Assembly (NCBI GenBank): GCA_024223715.1
Contig: JAAEOA010000424.1
Coordinates: 1 to 59,339 of the forward strand
Reading direction: 5' to 3'
DNA from: a bacterium
GTDB taxonomy: Bacteria > Krumholzibacteriota > Krumholzibacteriia > LZORAL124-64-63
Length of the DNA stretch: 59,339 bases
Position numbers and translations under genes: made by a program. Position 1 is the stretch's first letter; the number at the start of each line of letters is the position of its first letter. Positions 31,870 to 40,005 of this stretch are shown here, piece by piece. The notes beneath the pieces are model-generated. The model worked only from the letters and a program-made list of their open reading frames with translations. It had not been told where the DNA came from and ran no database searches.

Positions 31870-31893
31870 ATTCCCCAATAAAGGAGGGGAAAT

Positions 31894-32289
31894 ATGTCAG
31901 GCATAAATTCAGTCCAGGTAAGCCCGGAAGCCGAATTGGCGACCAAGGCCATTGAACCCAAAAAACAAGAATCAAACCCTGTCGAGACTAGGCAACGCCC
32001 TGCCCCAGAGCAATCCACAAAGAGGGATGAAAAGGTCTCAAACAACGAAGTAACCGCCACTTACCAAGAAGCCGAACAAGTTGCTGACAAACTTCAAGCC
32101 CGAATAAATGAATTAAGTAGTGATCCTCACCAAGTCTCCATTCACAATGATGAAGAGACAAAACAGTATGTTATCGAGATCAAAGATCCCGAAGGCAAAA
32201 CGGTAAAACAGTTCCCACCAGAAAAAGTGCTAAACCTGCACCAGAAATTGGACGATCTCTCAGGTATGGTCATCGATGAGATGATTTGA
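31894..32289 (+). CDS. flaG: FlaG family protein
   Basis: FlaG affects filament length in several bacteria and typically sits between flagellin and fliD. The 131-residue product has a disordered, charged N-terminus (about 1-55) and the conserved C-terminal domain with VADKLQARINELSSDPHQVS, FSVHNDE-like HNDEETKQYVIEIKDPEGK and KQFPPEKVLNLHQKLDD. The ribosome-binding site AAGGAGGGG lies in a hairpin loop region (31871-31891). Confidence 0.88.
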   Translation: MSGINSVQVSPEAELATKAIEPKKQESNPVETRQRPAPEQSTKRDEKVSNNEVTATYQEAEQVADKLQARINELSSDPHQVSIHNDEETKQYVIEIKDPEGKTVKQFPPEKVLNLHQKLDDLSGMVIDEMI

Positions 32290-32342
32290 CGGAGCTCGGC
32301 AGTGTCGAAGGATCGACCAACTGACTGAACTGGGAGAAACTC

Positions 32343-33668
32343 ATGAATAATATCGCTTTTTCGGGTCTTGCCTCTGGGTTGGATACCGGTGCTATCGTTA
32401 GTCAGCTTGTAGAGTTGAAACGAGCCCCCATATATCGTCTGCAAAACCGCAAACAAGGTTTTCAGGCTCAACTATCCTCTCTTGTTAAACTCAAGACTAA
32501 ACTTACTGACATGCAATCGGCCATGCAGGATCTGGATACAGCTAACGAATTCAGTTCCCTAAAAGCCACCAGCAGTGACGAAGACTTTCTGACCGTAACA
32601 CCTGGCAGTGATGCTGCTGCGGGCAGTTATACTTTTGAGATCTTAAATCTTGCCAAAGCCCAAAAGACTATCAGTCAGGGTTTCGACAGTGTTGAAGAGT
32701 CCATCGGTTCAGGCATTGTCAGTTTTAATGTTGGTGGAACAACCACCGATATAAACCTCACCGGTTTCAACAGTCTTGAAAGCCTGAAAAACCTGATAAA
32801 TAACGATGTGGCGGGCGTGACAGCTTCTATCATTAACGACGGAAGTGAATCAGGAAACTATACTCTGGTTCTCAGTGGTGAAGAAGCAGGTTCGGACAAC
32901 TCCTTTACCGTGGATGTAAGTGGCTTAAGTGGTGGAACCACTCCCCTGTTTACAACCGCCGCAGAAAATGTGGCAACCGATGCAACAATTGAAATTGATG
33001 GCCAAACGGTAACCGTTGGCAGCAACAGTTCCGATGAAGTGATCAGTGGTTTGACGATTAATCTTTTGCAAGCCGAAGTAGGCAAGGAAGTCACCGTCAA
33101 CGTTACTGTTGATACCGAAGGAATTTCCGAAAAAGTCAAAACCTTTGTCGACAAATACAACGATCTTTTTACTTACATTAAAGAACAAGGCGGTGAAGAA
33201 GGAGAACTCCGGCAAAATCCTACTCTTCGTGCTGTTGCCAGCCGTATTGAAAGAATTGCCACAAGCGCCCTCGATGAAGGCCTGGGCAGTATTACCAATT
33301 TCCACCAGGTGGGAATTTCTCGCGGTGATGGCCGTACCCTCAATTTTGATTCTTCAGATTTTGCCGATGCCTTAAACGATGACTTTAACGGTGTTCGTGA
33401 TTTTTTCATCGAGCGTGAAGGTAACCTTGGAAAAAGCTACCTCTTTGACCAGGCCGTTGAAAGCATGACTGACAGCATTGATGGTCTTTTTAAAATTTCA
33501 AACGACGCCCTGAATAAAAAGATTGAGTACGCGGATGATGGAATCGATCGCTACGAACGCAGCGTTGAATCTTACCGCAAAACCATGGAACGCAAATTTA
33601 CGGCCATGGAAATGATGATGGCTCAACTTCAGGCTCAAGGTTCTTACCTGGCCGGAATCACACAATAA
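32343..33668 (+). CDS. fliD: Filament cap protein FliD (HAP2)
   Basis: FliD caps the filament and guides flagellin folding. The 441-residue product starts with the FliD_N motif NNIAFSGLASGLDTGAIVSQ, and its C-terminal FliD_C coiled region has GIDRYERSVESYRKTMERKF and MMMAQLQAQGSYLAGI. A central IN-like motif and beta-rich domain (about 120-270) form the head. Length is usual. It lies between flaG and fliS. Confidence 0.95.
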   Translation: MNNIAFSGLASGLDTGAIVSQLVELKRAPIYRLQNRKQGFQAQLSSLVKLKTKLTDMQSAMQDLDTANEFSSLKATSSDEDFLTVTPGSDAAAGSYTFEILNLAKAQKTISQGFDSVEESIGSGIVSFNVGGTTTDINLTGFNSLESLKNLINNDVAGVTASIINDGSESGNYTLVLSGEEAGSDNSFTVDVSGLSGGTTPLFTTAAENVATDATIEIDGQTVTVGSNSSDEVISGLTINLLQAEVGKEVTVNVTVDTEGISEKVKTFVDKYNDLFTYIKEQGGEEGELRQNPTLRAVASRIERIATSALDEGLGSITNFHQVGISRGDGRTLNFDSSDFADALNDDFNGVRDFFIEREGNLGKSYLFDQAVESMTDSIDGLFKISNDALNKKIEYADDGIDRYERSVESYRKTMERKFTAMEMMMAQLQAQGSYLAGITQ

Positions 33669-33695
33669 CCCGGCAACGGAAGGCAGGGATCAAGA

Positions 33696-34211
33696 ATGTA
33701 CAACAACCATGGGGCACAACGATATCGGGAAACCGACATCAGCAGTATCAGTAAGGAAAAAATAATCGTAATGCTTTACGAAAAGATGCAATCCGATTTA
33801 ATGTGTGCCCAAAAAGCTATTAAAGAAGGCAACCGCATCGAAATGACCAAGAAGATCAATCATAGTCAGAGAATCGTTTCTGAATTGCGGGGAGCCCTGG
33901 ACCATACCATCGGTGGCGAAGTAGCACAAAATCTGGAAAGTCTGTACGATTATTTGTTTCACCAGCATCTGGAAGTTCTGGTCAACCAGGATGAAAGCCA
34001 TGTAGTAAATTGTTTGCGGGTTTTGGAGCCTTTGCTCCAGGCATGGAAACAAATCCCCTCAGGGACTGGAGACAATACGGCCCGGGAACAAGCCGAAAGT
34101 CAGCTGACCACTGAAACTGGCTCAGAAAATGCTACTCAGAAAATGAAACCCCAAGATCCGGCACCTGAGGTACCGGAGGGAACAACTAGTCTTCTTTCTG
34201 TATCGGCGTAA
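33696..34211 (+). CDS. fliS: Flagellin export chaperone FliS
   Basis: FliS binds the flagellin C-terminus and keeps subunits unpolymerised before export. The 171-residue product has the FliS helices YRETDISSISKEKIIVMLYE, KKINHSQRIVSELRGALDHT and NLESLYDYLFHQHLEVLVNQ (about 8-125). A non-conserved tail of about 45 residues rich in P, T, E and S makes it longer than typical FliS (about 125-135). Located directly after fliD. In the FliW-CsrA system FliS also affects how much free flagellin is available to FliW. Confidence 0.93.
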   Translation: MYNNHGAQRYRETDISSISKEKIIVMLYEKMQSDLMCAQKAIKEGNRIEMTKKINHSQRIVSELRGALDHTIGGEVAQNLESLYDYLFHQHLEVLVNQDESHVVNCLRVLEPLLQAWKQIPSGTGDNTAREQAESQLTTETGSENATQKMKPQDPAPEVPEGTTSLLSVSA

Positions 34212-34212
34212 A

Positions 34213-34560
34213 ATGAATTTAAACCAGGCAATTCAAAGTGCACTTGACCAGACAGGCCGCCTCGAGGCGGCTTTGTCTCTGGGTGAACTTGAACTTTGCA
34301 AAGATCTTTTGGTTCTTCGCGGTGAAACCATGATGGTATTCCAGCAAATGCACCAAATAAGTACTCAGGAAGAAAAGCTTCAGTGCCAGGATTTGTTGAT
34401 TGAATTAAAGAAATCTGATCAGGTATTGATGACTAATTTTAACGCCCAGCTGGAAAATTCTGCGGTGGAATTAAGAAAAGCAAACACTTCAGGGTCCGGA
34501 ACCCCGGTAGGATCTTACAAAAACCAGGCTGCCCCCAGTTGCGTTGATAGAAAAGCATAA
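34213..34560 (+). CDS. Putative FliT-like chaperone
   Basis: A 115-residue helical protein starting 1 nt after the fliS stop, last gene of the late operon. The helices NLNQAIQSALDQTGRLEAAL, SLGELELCKDLLVLRGETMM and KKSDQVLMTNFNAQLENSAV have the length and spacing of FliT-type (FliD chaperone) or FlgN-type proteins. The last 30 residues are probably disordered. Sequence similarity is too weak to name it securely; position after fliD-fliS is the main support. Confidence 0.55.
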   Translation: MNLNQAIQSALDQTGRLEAALSLGELELCKDLLVLRGETMMVFQQMHQISTQEEKLQCQDLLIELKKSDQVLMTNFNAQLENSAVELRKANTSGSGTPVGSYKNQAAPSCVDRKA

Positions 34561-34574
34561 CCAAAACAAATTTT

Positions 34575-34612
34575 AAAAAAGGCTGAAGCAATGAAATGCT
34601 TCAGCCTTTTTT
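34575..34612. terminator. Bidirectional terminator between late filament operon and csrA
   Basis: Perfect 16-bp stem including flanking A and T runs (AAAAAAGGCTGAAGCA / TGCTTCAGCCTTTTTT, loop ATGAAA). It is A-rich on the left and T-rich on the right, so it can stop transcripts from both the fliT-like gene (plus) and csrA (minus). Confidence 0.93.
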
Positions 34613-34642
34613 GGTGTCAAAATATGGCCATCAAACCCGCTA

Positions 34643-34879
34643 TTATTTTGAGGGGCCTTTCAAATTTTTCCTGATGGCAGCCAAGTCAAGATCATCACTG
34701 GCAGCAGCATCCAATGTTGTATTCTTAATCTCTTCGTAAATTTCGTGGCGATGTACGGGAATGCTGCGCGGAGCGTCAATGCCAATTTGCACTTGATCGC
34801 CGCGTATATCGACAATCATGATGGCGATGTCATCTCCAATCATGATTTTCTCATTGCGTTTTCTACTGAGTATTAGCAC
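34643..34879 (-). CDS. csrA: Translational regulator CsrA
   Basis: RNA-binding dimer that represses translation by covering GGA motifs at ribosome-binding sites. The 78-residue product reads [20 protein letters not shown], then [20 protein letters not shown]; the R in the N-terminal LSRKR and the R-S-I-P-V-H-R segment are the RNA-contact positions. The C-terminal extension of about 25 residues is of the length seen in CsrA proteins regulated by FliW. Start is GTG with AGGGAGG, which itself sits in a CsrA-consensus hairpin. Last gene of the flgF...fliW-csrA unit. Confidence 0.97.
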   Translation of the reverse strand: MLILSRKRNEKIMIGDDIAIMIVDIRGDQVQIGIDAPRSIPVHRHEIYEEIKNTTLDAAASDDLDLAAIRKNLKGPSK

Positions 34880-34880
34880 G

Positions 34881-34894
34881 GGACCTCCCTGTCC
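34881..34894 (-). promoter_or_regulatory. CsrA-type hairpin over the csrA ribosome-binding site
   Basis: On the minus strand GGAC / GUCC encloses the hexaloop AGGGAG (34890-34885). ACAGGGAGGU is an exact match to (A/U)CANGGANG(U/A). It is 1 nt from the GTG start. Further GGA motifs lie just upstream (CGGAGG and CAGGGA within 34895-34912), suggesting autoregulation. Confidence 0.7.
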
Positions 34895-34943
34895 GGCCTC
34901 CGAAAATCCCTGATTGTTGTTTCAGTGATTTTCGGGCTTGTTT

Positions 34944-35519
34944 CTAGACTCCCGCGGGCTCAGGCTCATTCTGGGTGATGTTTTCAGAAGAAGCTTCTGA
35001 TCCATCAGCTCCAGCTTCCGCTTGAGCAGATTCCTCGGTATTTGTCTCTACTTCATTGTCCCCCGCATCGCTTTTTACGGCAAGCCCAAATTTGAAGTAA
35101 TTGATTTCCTGACGCATGCTAAAACTGGCATCGTCAATAGTCAGCTGTTGCCCTGCCCTTGTTTCTGTGTCTATCACCAATGGTGCCAACAGGTTACCAG
35201 TGATTTTAGCTCCACCGGCATGGACTGTGGTAATAATCAGAGTGGCAAGATCTTCTGGGTCTTTTGTTCCCAGTTTGGCTCGTACGCCGGCTCCCACCTT
35301 GACTTCGTAGTCATCGTGGAAGAGATACGACTGGGCTACGGGGAAACCAAAGTCTCCTCGATCCAACGACTGAAACCATTTCATGGGTACGTCGTCGCCC
35401 ATCTCCAGGATAAGCCAGTTTCGCAGGTTCGGCATACCCACAAGGCCTTCGGCCAGATGGATCACATCTTCCTCGCGATATTCGAACTCCCCGAAACGTA
35501 CGGTTTTGAACTTCGGCAT
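34944..35519 (-). CDS. fliW: Flagellar assembly factor FliW
   Basis: FliW binds and inhibits CsrA unless titrated by free flagellin. The 191-residue product has the family core TVRFGEFEYREEDVIHLAEG, LVGMPNLRNWLIL, DPEDLATLIITTVHAGGAKI and TGNLLAPLVIDTETRAGQQL. It carries a roughly 45-residue acidic Glu/Ala/Ser tail absent from typical FliW (about 145-155). Start ATG has AAGGAG 7 nt upstream. Between flgL and csrA, the commonest location for this gene pair. Confidence 0.96.
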   Translation of the reverse strand: MPKFKTVRFGEFEYREEDVIHLAEGLVGMPNLRNWLILEMGDDVPMKWFQSLDRGDFGFPVAQSYLFHDDYEVKVGAGVRAKLGTKDPEDLATLIITTVHAGGAKITGNLLAPLVIDTETRAGQQLTIDDASFSMRQEINYFKFGLAVKSDAGDNEVETNTEESAQAEAGADGSEASSENITQNEPEPAGV

Positions 35520-35572
35520 TACAGGCTCCTTGTTGATTATGGCTGGCGGCTCCTAAACCGCCTTAATCCACG

Positions 35573-37114
35573 TTAACGCAAGTACTGCATCAGGTTAGCG
35601 GAATACAGCTTGCTTGTTACCAGAAGGCTTGCCTGGTAGCTGGTTTCCGCGTGGCTCAGGTCGGCGGCCACCTGGGCCACGTCTGCATCATATTCCAAAG
35701 AGAGATTGCTTTGCAGGCGCTCATCCCTTTGCCGGAGAATGCTTTCGGACCAATCGAGGTCTTTCTGGCGTCCACCATTCTTCATCAGCAATTGGTAAAT
35801 GGTGTCTTCAATGGAATTCAATTCCGTCAAGGTATCTCGAATTCCCTCTTTATCACCGTTTTGAAGTGCTGTTTTAAGATCTTCTAACATTCCAAACAAT
35901 CTCACAGGAGTTCCCGAACCATTCAAACCCAGGGCCGATGCCGTGTTTGTGGAATCAGCATTGGAAACTTCAAAAGCTTCGGGGCTACCACCAATAAGAT
36001 TTAGTGTATTGTTTTGCAGTTGCATTTCCATTCCGGGCACGGAACCGTTAAATAAAGTATGCAAGTCGCCAATTGTGGCAGCAGCACTCAAATCAATGGA
36101 ATACGTTGATCCTTGCCATTGCACATCCATAACACCAAGAGGTAGGCTACCAGCCAGGGTTTCAATATCGGCGAGATTTGTGCTCAAATCGGCTGTTGCA
36201 CGAATGTCCCGACCGGAAAGAGTTCCCCCTTGGCTTGTTGCATTCAACCCAAGAGTGGCAGCGGTGGTGCCACCGTTAATTTCACCCACAACCAAAGGCC
36301 CGGTACCAGTCATTTCCAAACCGGAACCACTACTGTTAATGCCCAGGGTTACAGCCCCGGAAGTAGCCGTATTGACCAGCGTAATTACGTCATTGACCGT
36401 AACGGCACCACTTAGATCCACTTGATATGTGGCTCCTGTGCCGTCACTTATGGAAATTGTTCCAGGAGACCAACCATTACCCAGATTCAAATCGGATAAA
36501 TTGGTTGTTAAGTCAACCCGGGGGCCCATATCGATCTGTCCGGCCAAAGTTGAGCTTTGGGATCCAAGGAAAATATCCCCGGGAATGTTTAGTTTCATGG
36601 TGCTGTTGGGGCCCGTGCGGCTAATAATATCACCCGAATCACCCTGATAAAGAACGGTTGATCCGCTCCGGATAAAAGGTGGTGTTTTTACTTGTTGACC
36701 TGAGAACAGGAAATTTCCTTCAATGCTGGTATTTAGCACGTCAAGAAGCCGGTTCATGAGGTTGTCCACCTCAATAACCGAGGTATCCTGACTTTGGGGT
36801 GTCGCAATAGCCGAAGACTCACGCAGTGAAATTACCCGAATATCAGCCAGCACATCGCTAACGCTCTGCAAAGCCACGTCGGTACCATCGACCATAATTC
36901 GGCTCCGGGTGACGTTGGACAGGTATTCGTCGTTGTTCGCGATCAGGGCGTTGTAACGCTGAATGGTCCCCACAGCACGAGGATCATCAGCATAAGAATT
37001 CACCCGCCGCATACTGCCCATCATTTGTTGTTGGTCCAGCATTCGTCCCAGACTTCGATTCAAATCACCAATTAGAATTGATGACAAGTAACTGTCAGTA
37101 ACTCGAAGACTCAT
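35573..37114 (-). CDS. flgL: Hook-filament junction protein FlgL (HAP3)
   Basis: Junction protein joining hook to filament. The 513-residue product starts MSLRVTDSYLSSILIGDLNR and contains the flagellin-like MRRVNSYADDPRAVGTIQRY; the C-terminus LSLEYDADVAQVAADLSHAE then SYQASLLVTSKLYSANLMQY is the FlgL end. At 513 it is longer than enteric FlgL (317), because of two or three related beta-domain insertions (about 180-420) with recurring segments such as GSTYSIDLSAAATIGDLHTL and ATYQVDLSGAVTVNDVITLV. Confidence 0.94.
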   Translation of the reverse strand: MSLRVTDSYLSSILIGDLNRSLGRMLDQQQMMGSMRRVNSYADDPRAVGTIQRYNALIANNDEYLSNVTRSRIMVDGTDVALQSVSDVLADIRVISLRESSAIATPQSQDTSVIEVDNLMNRLLDVLNTSIEGNFLFSGQQVKTPPFIRSGSTVLYQGDSGDIISRTGPNSTMKLNIPGDIFLGSQSSTLAGQIDMGPRVDLTTNLSDLNLGNGWSPGTISISDGTGATYQVDLSGAVTVNDVITLVNTATSGAVTLGINSSGSGLEMTGTGPLVVGEINGGTTAATLGLNATSQGGTLSGRDIRATADLSTNLADIETLAGSLPLGVMDVQWQGSTYSIDLSAAATIGDLHTLFNGSVPGMEMQLQNNTLNLIGGSPEAFEVSNADSTNTASALGLNGSGTPVRLFGMLEDLKTALQNGDKEGIRDTLTELNSIEDTIYQLLMKNGGRQKDLDWSESILRQRDERLQSNLSLEYDADVAQVAADLSHAETSYQASLLVTSKLYSANLMQYLR

Positions 37115-37134
37115 ACAAATTCACCTCCTCCTTT

Positions 37135-38505
37135 TTACACCATATTCATCAGCGTATCGTACATACTTTGCACGGTACTGATAATTTTGGCTGCTGCATT
37201 GTAGCTGTTCTGGTATCGCACCATATTGGCGCCTTCTTCATCGAGACTCACTCCGCTAACACTGGCCATTTTAGTTTCCAGTGATCCCACAACATTTTGC
37301 TGGTTTTCAACCATGAATTCATAGCTGTTGCGTTTTGAAGCAACGACCGTAAGCATGGAACGGTATTCATCCCCCACACTCTGGGCATCGGGTCCGCCCA
37401 CACCCACGTTTGCCAGATCAGCAATGGCCAGGGCAATTGAGTTATCACCTTCAGCAGTTGTTGTTCCAGTAGCCACCAGGTTGGGATTGTTGTCCAAAGC
37501 CGGGTTTACTTCGATGGTGTGCATGGAGTCGCCAGAGAAAAAGGTTTGGCCACTGCTGTAGGAAGTACGCCCTTGAACATGCAGGCTGTTTACTTGTTCA
37601 ATGACATTGGAAGCCAGCGAATCGAGACGGTCGCGTACGTCTTTAATGTGGACGTCACGGCTGCTCAATAAACCTTCAAGTTTCCCTGGTGAAAGGGAGA
37701 CTTCCTGGTGGTAACCCTGAGTTACGATGGACATCTTATAACCATCATCAGTATCTACGTAAGTACTTTGGAATTTTGTAACCGTATCGCGGGCAACCAT
37801 GGTTCTTCCGGCTAAAATCACATCTTTGGTGCCGTCATCTCTTTCCAGTACTGATACTTCAGCAATTTCAGAGACCTTGGTTATTAGCAAGTCACGCTGG
37901 TCGCGCAAGTCGTTGGCAGATTCCCCATTGGACTCTGCTGCCATAATTTGACCATTCATATTGGCCACACCTTCGAGAAGGCGATTCAGGTTCTGGATTT
38001 CCGATTGAATGTTGTTTTCAATGTTGGCTTCCAGATCATCAAGAGAGTCATTGATGGAATGAAAATCGGTAACCAGACTGATGGCACTGCTAACAACATC
38101 CTGTTTCAGGGTATTGTTAATCGGTGGCTGAGCTAAAGCATTCCAACTGTTAAAAAAGTTATTTAGAGCATTTCCAAGATGGTCATTGTCAACCGAACCG
38201 AGAATGGCTTCAACTTCGTACAAAGCAGAGTCAACAGCTGAATAAGATTCCATTCGGGCTTTTTGTACCCTCAGGTTGTTGAGCAGAAAGTCATCCTGGA
38301 TGCGACGTATGCCCTCCACTTCAACCCCTCTTCCAATGGCGCCATAAGGAAGGATATCGGGACGTCGAGCGGCGAAGTGTACACTTTGGCGGCTGTAACC
38401 TGGAGTATTGGCGTTGGCAATGTTATGCCCTGTTGTGGCCATTCCTGCCTGAGCGGCGAACAAAGCCGACAAACTTGAATCCATGACTGAATTTAAACCT
38501 GGCAT
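37135..38505 (-). CDS. flgK: Hook-filament junction protein FlgK (HAP1)
   Basis: Junction protein on the hook side. The 456-residue product contains the N-terminal rod/hook motif QAGMATTGHNIANANTPGYS and RQSVHFAARRPD, a helical D1 with LNNFFNSWNALAQPP and LRDQRDLLITKVSEIAEVSV, and the C-terminal SGVSLDEEGANMVRYQNSYN then AAAKIISTVQSMYDTLMNMV. Start ATG has AAGGAGG upstream. It lies 20 nt before flgL and after flgN. Confidence 0.96.
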   Translation of the reverse strand: MPGLNSVMDSSLSALFAAQAGMATTGHNIANANTPGYSRQSVHFAARRPDILPYGAIGRGVEVEGIRRIQDDFLLNNLRVQKARMESYSAVDSALYEVEAILGSVDNDHLGNALNNFFNSWNALAQPPINNTLKQDVVSSAISLVTDFHSINDSLDDLEANIENNIQSEIQNLNRLLEGVANMNGQIMAAESNGESANDLRDQRDLLITKVSEIAEVSVLERDDGTKDVILAGRTMVARDTVTKFQSTYVDTDDGYKMSIVTQGYHQEVSLSPGKLEGLLSSRDVHIKDVRDRLDSLASNVIEQVNSLHVQGRTSYSSGQTFFSGDSMHTIEVNPALDNNPNLVATGTTTAEGDNSIALAIADLANVGVGGPDAQSVGDEYRSMLTVVASKRNSYEFMVENQQNVVGSLETKMASVSGVSLDEEGANMVRYQNSYNAAAKIISTVQSMYDTLMNMV

Positions 38506-38514
38506 TGTTCCTCC

Positions 38515-39048
38515 TTAAGCCTGTTTAACCAGAACCCCACCGGGTCCTCGTTCTGCATTTCGGGCATTGTTGCCATAACATCCTGAAGGATCGGTCAAAA
38601 CTGCTGAACGAAAAATTTCAGCCTCTTCCCGGGCCAAATCCAAACAAAACTCGGCTAACTGTCGATTTAATTCATTCTGACGAGCCAAGCGCACACTGGT
38701 TGCCCTCAAGTCGTTTGTGGCTCTTACAACTTCAGAACGGGCTCGGGGACACGTCGTTTTTATCAGTTTTTCAATACTGATATCCTGATTCCCAAGGCCC
38801 TGATTATTTGCTAATTCCCGAACAAAACGCTCTCTGGCAATTCTGGCTTCATCCGCCTGGGGTAAATATTTCGCCCATTGCCTGGCATTGGAATCAAGGC
38901 GGTCCACATCTTGTCGCTTCATGTAAGAATTTTGCCGCCAAGCCAAACGCAGCAATCGTCGGTATTGTCTGGTTTCAACTTCCAGGAGGGAAGCCAAAAG
39001 GCAGCAATCGTCGTCTATCATGGTGTTTTGAGGATCAAATCGATTCAT
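38515..39048 (-). CDS. flgN: FlgN family export chaperone
   Basis: Chaperone for FlgK and FlgL, encoded directly upstream of them. The 177-residue helical product has LLASLLEVETRQYRRLLRLA and WRQNSYMKRQDVDRLDSNAR, matching the FlgN pattern L...L..E...y..LL.L...q...l...d...l. The C-terminus (about 140-177) is less conserved. It starts 2 nt after the flgJ-like gene. Confidence 0.85.
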   Translation of the reverse strand: MNRFDPQNTMIDDDCCLLASLLEVETRQYRRLLRLAWRQNSYMKRQDVDRLDSNARQWAKYLPQADEARIARERFVRELANNQGLGNQDISIEKLIKTTCPRARSEVVRATNDLRATSVRLARQNELNRQLAEFCLDLAREEAEIFRSAVLTDPSGCYGNNARNAERGPGGVLVKQA

Positions 39049-39050
39049 GG

Positions 39051-39998
39051 CTAATCTCCAAGACGGGTTTCAGTTGGCCAGCTTAAATTCTTACTCGCCA
39101 TTTTTGTGCCACCAAGCTTTTTGAACCTGTCCATGACCTTTTCCACATAATTTTGGGTTTCCGGAAAATCGGGTACCCTGCGTCCGGCTTTATCTACATT
39201 GCCGGGTCCGGCATTATATGCGGCCAAAGCCAATTTCAGATCTCCGTCGTATCGTTTAAGCATTTGCGAAAGGTATTTTGCACCACCGGCCAGATTTTGC
39301 GATGGGCTGGTGGAATCTTGTACTCCCAAATCGCGAGCGGTTGCGGGCATCAACTGCATTAAACCCTGGGCGCCTTTATGACTTTCAGCCAAGGGATCGC
39401 CAGCGCTTTCTTCCATGACAACAGCCAGAATCAATGCCGGGTCCAATCCGTTGGTTTCGGCAGATTGGGTAATTTCGTTTTCAAACCGCTGAAGTGTATC
39501 GGCAACTGCCTGTCCCTGATTGCTGGCATGCAGACGCAACTCCAGCCTTTGGGCAAGATTGTTTGATCCAGCATTCATTTGGAGGTAACGCTCCATAGCC
39601 TGGGCGGGCAACGGGCTTACAGGAGGATGATTGGCTTGAATTTGCTTGCCTTCAGTTTCACCCAGAGAGCTTTTGAATTGCCGGACAATCATCTGAGCAA
39701 TGCCCATCTGGTTGTGACCTGTGGCCATGGCTTTGGCCATTTCAGCATCTTGCATCTGTTGGTAAAATTTTGTGGGACCACCGCTGTTCATCAGTTTGTT
39801 GTCAGGAACAGTCCGTCTCATGGCTTTCATCAAATTGTTCAGAAAAACCGCTTCAAACTGTTTGGCTGCTTTTTCCAGGCCCTCCAGGCTTTCTTTGTTG
39901 CCTGCCTGGCTGGCTAACTGATTCAGCTTGGCTTCGGCAGACATGCCTTCAGCCTGTTGAATCATGTTGCCTGTGTTTTGGGGGCCCAGAATATTCAT
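39051..39998 (-). CDS. FlgJ-like rod-binding protein fused to SLT lytic transglycosylase
   Basis: A 315-residue fusion. The N-terminal half is the FlgJ rod-cap domain (about 35-110: LEKAAKQFEAVFLNNLMKAM, then GGPTKFYQQMQDAEMAKAM). The C-terminal half (about 165-295) is a GH23/SLT domain with the catalytic Glu in LAVVMEESAGDPLAESHKGA, the GLMQLMPATARDLG motif and LALAAYNAGPGNVDKAGRRV. Enteric FlgJ instead carries a GH73 glucosaminidase domain. The expected role is opening peptidoglycan for the rod while capping it. No signal peptide, as expected for a type III-exported rod protein. Between flgI and flgN. Confidence 0.92.
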   Translation of the reverse strand: MNILGPQNTGNMIQQAEGMSAEAKLNQLASQAGNKESLEGLEKAAKQFEAVFLNNLMKAMRRTVPDNKLMNSGGPTKFYQQMQDAEMAKAMATGHNQMGIAQMIVRQFKSSLGETEGKQIQANHPPVSPLPAQAMERYLQMNAGSNNLAQRLELRLHASNQGQAVADTLQRFENEITQSAETNGLDPALILAVVMEESAGDPLAESHKGAQGLMQLMPATARDLGVQDSTSPSQNLAGGAKYLSQMLKRYDGDLKLALAAYNAGPGNVDKAGRRVPDFPETQNYVEKVMDRFKKLGGTKMASKNLSWPTETRLGD

Positions 39999-40005
39999 GA
40001 TTCCC

